Made by a program: the position numbers and the translations under genes. From assembly GCA_020356305.1 (NCBI GenBank), contig CP070636.1, forward strand, positions 945,838 through 954,945: DNA of 9,108 nucleotides. Reading direction: 5' to 3'. The first letter of the stretch is position 1; each line of letters begins with the position of its first letter. The notes beneath the pieces are model-generated. The model did no database searches and was not told the origin of the DNA. It saw only the letters and a list, made by a program, of their open reading frames with translations. Below are positions 6,024-9,108 of the stretch, piece after piece. This stretch comes from Candidatus Bathyarchaeota archaeon (GTDB lineage Archaea > Thermoproteota > Bathyarchaeia > Bathyarchaeales > Bathyarchaeaceae).

Positions 6024-7124
6024 CTATCCTTTGGATAGTTTTTTTTCTTCAACCCACTCTATGTATTTTTTTCTCGGCGCAAACTTCAGCCCTATCTGTT
6101 CTATATACGGCTTAACTCCTTTGACTGTTCTTAGTCCACATTCAATGTTCAATTTAGACTGTGCCACTCCCGCGAGTCCAGATTTGGGTGGGATAAGGGA
6201 AGTCACAACATTGGCTCCAGCCATCAACCGGAGTTGAAGGCCTCTAGTTCCATCAATGTCATAGGATGCTGGAATAAGTTTGTCTGGTTGTGTTATCCTC
6301 ATCAAGGCAATAAATTTCATCTCATCAAGTATTGATGGGGAAGAGCAATTTTCCATGGGGGTCCCGGGCTGAGGTTGGAAACCCATTGCGCGCACTTGAT
6401 GAGCCCCGATTTCTTGCATGGCGAGTATAGAATCAACTCGGTCTTGATCGGTTTCGCCTATGCCTATGAGTACCCCTTCCTCAATCAACAAGCCTTCCTT
6501 TTTCGCTTGTAACTTTGCCTTCATTCTAACGTCAAAACTCTGTCCAACCCGCAAACGATCAAAAAGCTCCCTGTTATGTGTTTCTTGATATAGAGCGAAC
6601 CAGTCCGCTCCGGCGCGAGCCAGCGCTCGCAGTATTTTCTTTGGAACAACGCCAGGTGAGACCATAACAGGCAATCGTGTCTCATCGTCGATCTGTTTAA
6701 CTAGACCTACAAGATGCTCGTAATGTCCTTCGTCATGAATCAACGGATCCTCACTCATGGTTAAATCAATCAAGTGAACTCCGGACTTTTCAAGCCTTGT
6801 TGCGTATTCTAGAATTTCCTCTGGAGTCTTTCGATATCTTGGGCACTTGACATTGGGTTTTCTATAGAAACAGAAAATGCAATAGTTCCTACAATAGGTT
6901 GATGAGTAAATGAAGCCGTATGGAAAAACAGCGTTTCCAAAATTCTTTTCGCGGATACGCTGCGCAGTGGAGAAGATAGCGTAAAGGTCAATTATATCGC
7001 TGGTTTTCATCAAGCGTGAGATTTCCCTTTTGGTCAGCTTTTTTTCGCGCACGGCTTTATCTAAGATTTTCAAAGTTGCAGGATCTCTAGCTTTCATATG
7101 TGTAAACCTGGATTCGATAGTCAA
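6024..7124 (-). CDS. pylB: 3-methylornithine synthase PylB (radical SAM)
   Basis: PylB converts L-lysine to (3R)-3-methyl-D-ornithine, the first step of pyrrolysine synthesis, in the cytoplasm using S-adenosylmethionine and a [4Fe-4S] cluster. The 366-residue frame carries the cluster motif CxxxCxxC (C78, C82, C85; STYCRNYCIFCFY), where methanogen PylB has STYCKNQCSFCYY. Other PylB-specific blocks are DLTMSEDP (120-127), SPG (156-158), ALYQETH (177-183), LRVGQSFD (191-198) and LIPASYDIDG (283-292), the last near the substrate pocket. Length fits the family (about 350). The start is TTG 7124 or ATG 7097; neither has a decisive ribosome-binding site. It follows pylSc by 45 bp as the last gene of the operon. 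The stop is TAG, unusual for a gene of the UAG-decoding pathway; the next in-frame stop, also TAG, is 38 codons on. Confidence 0.95.
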   Translation of the reverse strand: MTIESRFTHMKARDPATLKILDKAVREKKLTKREISRLMKTSDIIDLYAIFSTAQRIREKNFGNAVFPYGFIYSSTYCRNYCIFCFYRKPNVKCPRYRKTPEEILEYATRLEKSGVHLIDLTMSEDPLIHDEGHYEHLVGLVKQIDDETRLPVMVSPGVVPKKILRALARAGADWFALYQETHNRELFDRLRVGQSFDVRMKAKLQAKKEGLLIEEGVLIGIGETDQDRVDSILAMQEIGAHQVRAMGFQPQPGTPMENCSSPSILDEMKFIALMRITQPDKLIPASYDIDGTRGLQLRLMAGANVVTSLIPPKSGLAGVAQSKLNIECGLRTVKGVKPYIEQIGLKFAPRKKYIEWVEEKKLSKG

Positions 7125-7169
7125 TTTAGGCCACTAATCACTTGGTTCCGTATACATGAACTTTGTTTC

Positions 7170-8003
7170 TCACTGCACATCTAAGCTGGCTCCGTCCAAA
7201 TAAGTGAGACACCGGGCAACGTGCTTGATTCTTTTGGTGTCCATTTTAATCATGGCCATTCGCTCGATGCCAAACCCAACCCCTGCCCATGCCTCGAAGA
7301 TCCCCCAATTTTTGTCCAATGGGTGAGGGCCGACGACAGCAGATGCTATTTCATTTCCTTCGATTATTAAATCCGTTGTTCTTCCATAGATTTCTGATTT
7401 CACGTTTTTCGATCTATAGGGAGGCAGTTGAACTGCCCTGATAACGATATTAATAATCTCTTTCAATCTTTCGAGGGGTTCATTATTTGGCGCCAATTCA
7501 ACGACGTTTAGCATCGTGAACTCTTCGAGATGTTCTCGTCCCTTGCTTTCCTTTCTGAAGCATGGACCTATCTCAAAAATGCTTACGGGTTTCGTGAATT
7601 TTCTCAGGGATTTCATAATGTAGTAAAGGTTAGGGGCAAGCATGGGTCTCAGGCATCTGCGGTCTCCAAGCCAGTGAATTTGGTTCCAAAGTTTGTGTGT
7701 CTCACTTATTCCCATGCGTTCGATGAACTCTCTCGAAATGACAAATGGCGTGGTGACCTCAACGAATCCAGCAGATGTAAGTGCTTCAACTAGTTTAGAT
7801 TCAATTCTTCTTATGAGAGGTCTCCTTGTGATCTTAAGTAGATTCAGCAGAGCCTCCTTATGCTTCCGCTCCCATGCGGTAGTTAGACCATCAAAGGTAT
7901 CGTCGCGTTCTTTCTCATTTTTGAATGTAAGAGTAACGTGACTGTCTGCTCCTAATTCTTTTAATCTTCTCTTCTGTGATAGAGTGAATTGGATGTTGTT
8001 CAT
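7170..8003 (-). CDS. pylSc: Pyrrolysyl-tRNA synthetase, catalytic domain (free-standing PylSc)
   Basis: A class II aminoacyl-tRNA synthetase that attaches pyrrolysine to tRNA-Pyl. It has 277 residues, the size of the isolated catalytic domain; the N-terminal tRNA-binding domain is in the gene just upstream. Visible signatures are RPMLAPNLY (119-127), motif 2 FEIGPCFRKES with R150, EHLEEFTMLN (157-166), SAVVGPHPLD and motif 3 GVGFGIER (241-248). By alignment from memory with M. mazei PylRS, A123, L126, Y127, N166, Y206 and W239 match pocket residues A302, L305, Y306, N346, Y384 and W417, while C348 is replaced by V168, as in M. alvus PylRS. ATG start; a purine-rich GAGGGAGAG lies about 13 bases upstream. 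Stop is TGA. Confidence 0.96.
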   Translation of the reverse strand: MNNIQFTLSQKRRLKELGADSHVTLTFKNEKERDDTFDGLTTAWERKHKEALLNLLKITRRPLIRRIESKLVEALTSAGFVEVTTPFVISREFIERMGISETHKLWNQIHWLGDRRCLRPMLAPNLYYIMKSLRKFTKPVSIFEIGPCFRKESKGREHLEEFTMLNVVELAPNNEPLERLKEIINIVIRAVQLPPYRSKNVKSEIYGRTTDLIIEGNEIASAVVGPHPLDKNWGIFEAWAGVGFGIERMAMIKMDTKRIKHVARCLTYLDGASLDVQ

Positions 8004-8053
8004 AGATTATTCTTTCTCTCCCTCTTTCCTTTCAAGAATCTTTTGACCTTCCA

Positions 8054-8284
8054 TTATGGAATGCGGCAATCTTTACAAACCGATTTAACCCATCTGTTTC
8101 TTAACCAACGCGCCGCTCTGCTCCTTCTTGAATCTTTCACCAAGATCGTTTCTTTACAATATGTCGTCACCCTAATAAAGTGCCCTAGGTTTTCAACTTT
8201 CTCAACGCCGTGAAGAATACCGCTTTTGGAAGGCCACAACTTGATCTTACTAACAAGGGAAAACAATTGAAGGTGTCTACTCAA
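8054..8284 (-). CDS. pylSn: Free-standing tRNA-Pyl binding domain PylSn
   Basis: A 76-residue protein homologous to the N-terminal domain of Methanosarcina PylRS, which grips the variable loop and T arm of tRNA-Pyl. Shared features are L-W...SGILH near the start, the basic block DSRRSRAARWLR (51-62) matching NSRSSRTARALR, and CKDCR at 70-74 matching CKRCR. The zinc ligands are all present (H25, C43, C70, C73; H24, C42, C70, C73 in M. mazei). The frame closes with TAA right after this domain, 50 bp before pylSc, so it is a separate protein and not a fused synthetase. Start is TTG 8284, 19 bp after the tRNA gene, with AGGGATAG upstream; it was chosen because residues 8-25 align to the known domain start. 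Confidence 0.93.
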   Translation of the reverse strand: MSRHLQLFSLVSKIKLWPSKSGILHGVEKVENLGHFIRVTTYCKETILVKDSRRSRAARWLRNRWVKSVCKDCRIP

Positions 8285-8303
8285 TACTATCCCTTCATGC
8301 CAA

Positions 8304-8372
8304 CGGGGGCCCCGGGAGTCGAACCCGGCTGCGGGGGCTTAGAACCCTCGCGACCACCTCGGCCAAACCCCC
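8304..8372 (-). tRNA. pylT: tRNA-Pyl (anticodon CUA)
   Basis: The 69-base gene folds with every peculiarity of tRNA-Pyl: acceptor stem GGGGGTT/GGCCCCC (two G-U pairs), a single base T8 before the D arm, a 4-bp D stem with a 5-base loop (GAGGT), one base before the anticodon arm, a 6-bp anticodon stem, a 3-base variable loop (CAG), and a 5-bp T stem CCGGG/CCCGG with loop TTCGACT. The anticodon CTA is at 8342-8340, so it reads UAG. The discriminator is G (8304) and CCA is not encoded. The anticodon stem CGAGGG/CCCCCG contains one A-C mismatch. It is the first element of the operon, 19 bp before pylSn. Confidence 0.96.
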
Positions 8373-8393
8373 ACTTCTTGGTGGAGAATTTTT

Positions 8394-8410
8394 TTTATAT
8401 ATATCTTTTT
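8394..8410 (-). promoter_or_regulatory. Strong TATA promoter of the pyl operon
   Basis: On the minus strand this reads CCAAAAAGATATATATAAA. The TATATATAT core (8404-8396) is centred 28 bp before the first base of tRNA-Pyl, with an A-rich BRE-like element just before it. This places transcription initiation at or within a few bases of the tRNA 5' end. No second promoter is obvious before pylSn, so pylT, pylSn, pylSc and pylB are probably transcribed together. Confidence 0.75.
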
Positions 8411-8446
8411 GGCCGCCTGCCCCCATAAACATTTGCTCTTTGGCTC

Positions 8447-8466
8447 TCAATGAGGATCCTCATTGA
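8447..8466. repeat. 20-bp perfect palindrome upstream of pyl promoter
   Basis: TCAATGAGGA followed directly by its exact reverse complement TCCTCATTGA, with no spacer. It lies about 45 bp upstream of the TATA core of the pyl operon and about 270 bp after the mttB stop codon. Position and symmetry suit an operator for a dimeric regulator, possibly one that ties the operon to methylamine use; it could also form a hairpin in a long mttB 3' transcript. Confidence 0.6.
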
Positions 8467-8655
8467 AACTGTAAACGCCTACGGTGAAGCGCCATCTACT
8501 CTTGCCAGATTTCGCGCAAAACTGTCTACACATCGGGCGCGTGCATGTGCAAGCACTTCTTCTGCATCAAAGGTTGAATGCCCTTTTTGCGAGACTTTTC
8601 AAAACACGATATTTAAAGGTAAACCGATTTTTGTTCAGGGCGGGGAATGGCTTTC

Positions 8656-8694
8656 AACGCTTTTGGGCCGGGCTTCCCGGCTTTTCAAAGCGTT
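8656..8694. terminator. Two-tier hairpin 3' of mttB
   Basis: An outer stem AACGCTTT (8656-8663) pairs exactly with AAAGCGTT (8687-8694), and inside it GCCGGG (8667-8672) pairs with CCCGGC (8676-8681) around a 3-base loop. The internal loops are TGG and TTTTC. It begins 40 bases after the mttB stop in the direction of mttB transcription. A role as transcript end, processing site or mRNA stabiliser is inferred. A smaller hairpin, CAGCT/AGCTG (8729-8741), overlaps the stop codon itself. Confidence 0.5.
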
Positions 8695-8734
8695 TCACTA
8701 AGCTGTTTGTCCCTTTCCTGAGGGGCACCAGCTG

Positions 8735-9108
8735 TTAGCTGGATGTTACGTGAGTTTTTTTGTCGGCTTCTTTCACGATCGCGCGAATGTCTTTCGCGAT
8801 GTCTTTGTCCAGTGGTTCCGGTTTGTGGTGCGCCAAGATGTGGTCAACCTTTTCGCAGGCCTGCTTGAAGAGGTCTTTCCACCCTTTCTTTTCCCAGTCG
8901 GCCCTCCAGTCTCTGGTGAAGAGGTCGGGTATCCACACGGCGGTTCTCGCCTTCGTGAGGGTGCTCGCCTGGCTCATGAAGTGGCCGCCGGGTCCAACCC
9001 GCATGATCGTGTCCAAGTCAATCGTGTCATCCGTCACCTCGATGCCCTTTAGGCTGTGTCTTACCGCCGCGACGATTTCGTTGTCGATCACGTACTGTTC
9101 CAGGCTCA
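8735..9108 (-). CDS. mttB: Trimethylamine methyltransferase (MttB) family protein, C-terminal part
   Basis: The frame is open to the window edge, so only about the last 124 residues are seen; the GTG at 9091 is internal. SLEQYVIDNEIVAAV at the edge, then the MRVGPGGHFM block and the ending HKPEPLDKDI, are typical of the C-terminal part of the MttB/COG5598 family. These enzymes pass a methyl group from trimethylamine or related quaternary amines to a corrinoid protein. True MttB carries pyrrolysine at about residue 334 of 495, which would lie upstream of this window, so whether this is Pyl-containing MttB or a non-Pyl glycine-betaine-type relative is undecided. Its place next to the pyl operon favours the former. 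The GC content (140 of 240 bases in 8821-9060) is well above that of pylSc. Stop is TAA. Confidence 0.85.
   Translation of the reverse strand, partial: SLEQYVIDNEIVAAVRHSLKGIEVTDDTIDLDTIMRVGPGGHFMSQASTLTKARTAVWIPDLFTRDWRADWEKKGWKDLFKQACEKVDHILAHHKPEPLDKDIAKDIRAIVKEADKKTHVTSS

Larger units (their letters stand above)
8411..8734. other. Spacer between mttB and the pyl promoter
   Basis: This 324-bp stretch holds the 20-bp palindrome, the two-tier hairpin and small hairpins next to the mttB stop, and no gene I can support. Its right end contains CCCTTTCCTGAGGGG, a further 4-bp stem. An 83-codon plus-strand frame (8450-8701) is discussed among the rejected items. Confidence 0.5.

Noticed and set aside
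6809..6991. Second minus-strand frame inside pylB
   Set aside because: It overlaps the PylB cluster motif region in another register; PylB is unambiguous.
7530..7793. Plus-strand frames opposite pylSc
   Set aside because: Fully antisense to a clear synthetase gene, with no start signals.
8210..8428. Plus-strand 72-codon frame over the tRNA
   Set aside because: It runs antisense through the complete tRNA-Pyl gene and the pyl promoter; a shadow.
8450..8701. Plus-strand 83-codon frame containing CPFC
   Set aside because: Its ATG lies within the 20-bp palindrome, it has no ribosome-binding site, its last codons are the two-tier hairpin, and it opposes the mttB 3' region. No known family is recognised, so I leave it as non-coding until conservation is shown.
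1..9108. CRISPR arrays, insertion sequences, rRNA
   Set aside because: No regularly spaced repeats, no transposase motifs or paired terminal repeats, and no rRNA-like segments were seen.

Overview
The window looks archaeal. Promoters have A/T-rich TATA boxes 25-40 bp upstream of genes, several starts are GTG or TTG, and small winged-helix and coiled-coil proteins of archaeal type are common. The decisive content is a pyrrolysine (Pyl, the 22nd amino acid, decoded from UAG) cassette on the minus strand. I cannot name the lineage. A non-Methanosarcina archaeon is likely: the synthetase catalytic domain and tRNA look most like the Methanomassiliicoccales (M. alvus) type, while a free N-terminal domain is also present.

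Left part (1-3413): a 5'-truncated MFS transporter on the plus strand meets, tail to tail, a minus-strand pair made of a winged-helix protein and a ParA/MinD-like ATPase. Next come a probable 34-residue membrane protein, a winged-helix regulator and an unrecognised 107-residue protein, all on the minus strand.

Middle (3414-5950): plus-strand genes for an unrecognised coiled-coil protein (166 aa), a 53-aa coiled-coil protein, and a 274-aa protein with a helical N-terminal half and a very acidic C-terminal half. About 570 bp between the last two hold no gene I can support. A T-rich terminator follows the acidic-tail gene.

Right part (6024-9108), read on the minus strand: the 3' end of a trimethylamine methyltransferase (MttB) family gene, a roughly 360-bp spacer with a 20-bp perfect palindrome and a two-tier hairpin, a strong TATA promoter, then pylT (tRNA-Pyl, anticodon CUA), pylSn (free tRNA-binding domain), pylSc (catalytic domain) and pylB (3-methylornithine synthase). 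PylB starts Pyl synthesis from lysine, PylSc charges Pyl onto tRNA-Pyl with help from PylSn, and the charged tRNA reads an in-frame UAG in methylamine methyltransferases such as the MttB family. pylC and pylD are not in the window. Six of the eleven confident genes here, including pylB, end in UAG, so UAG seems to serve both as stop and as Pyl codon in this genome.
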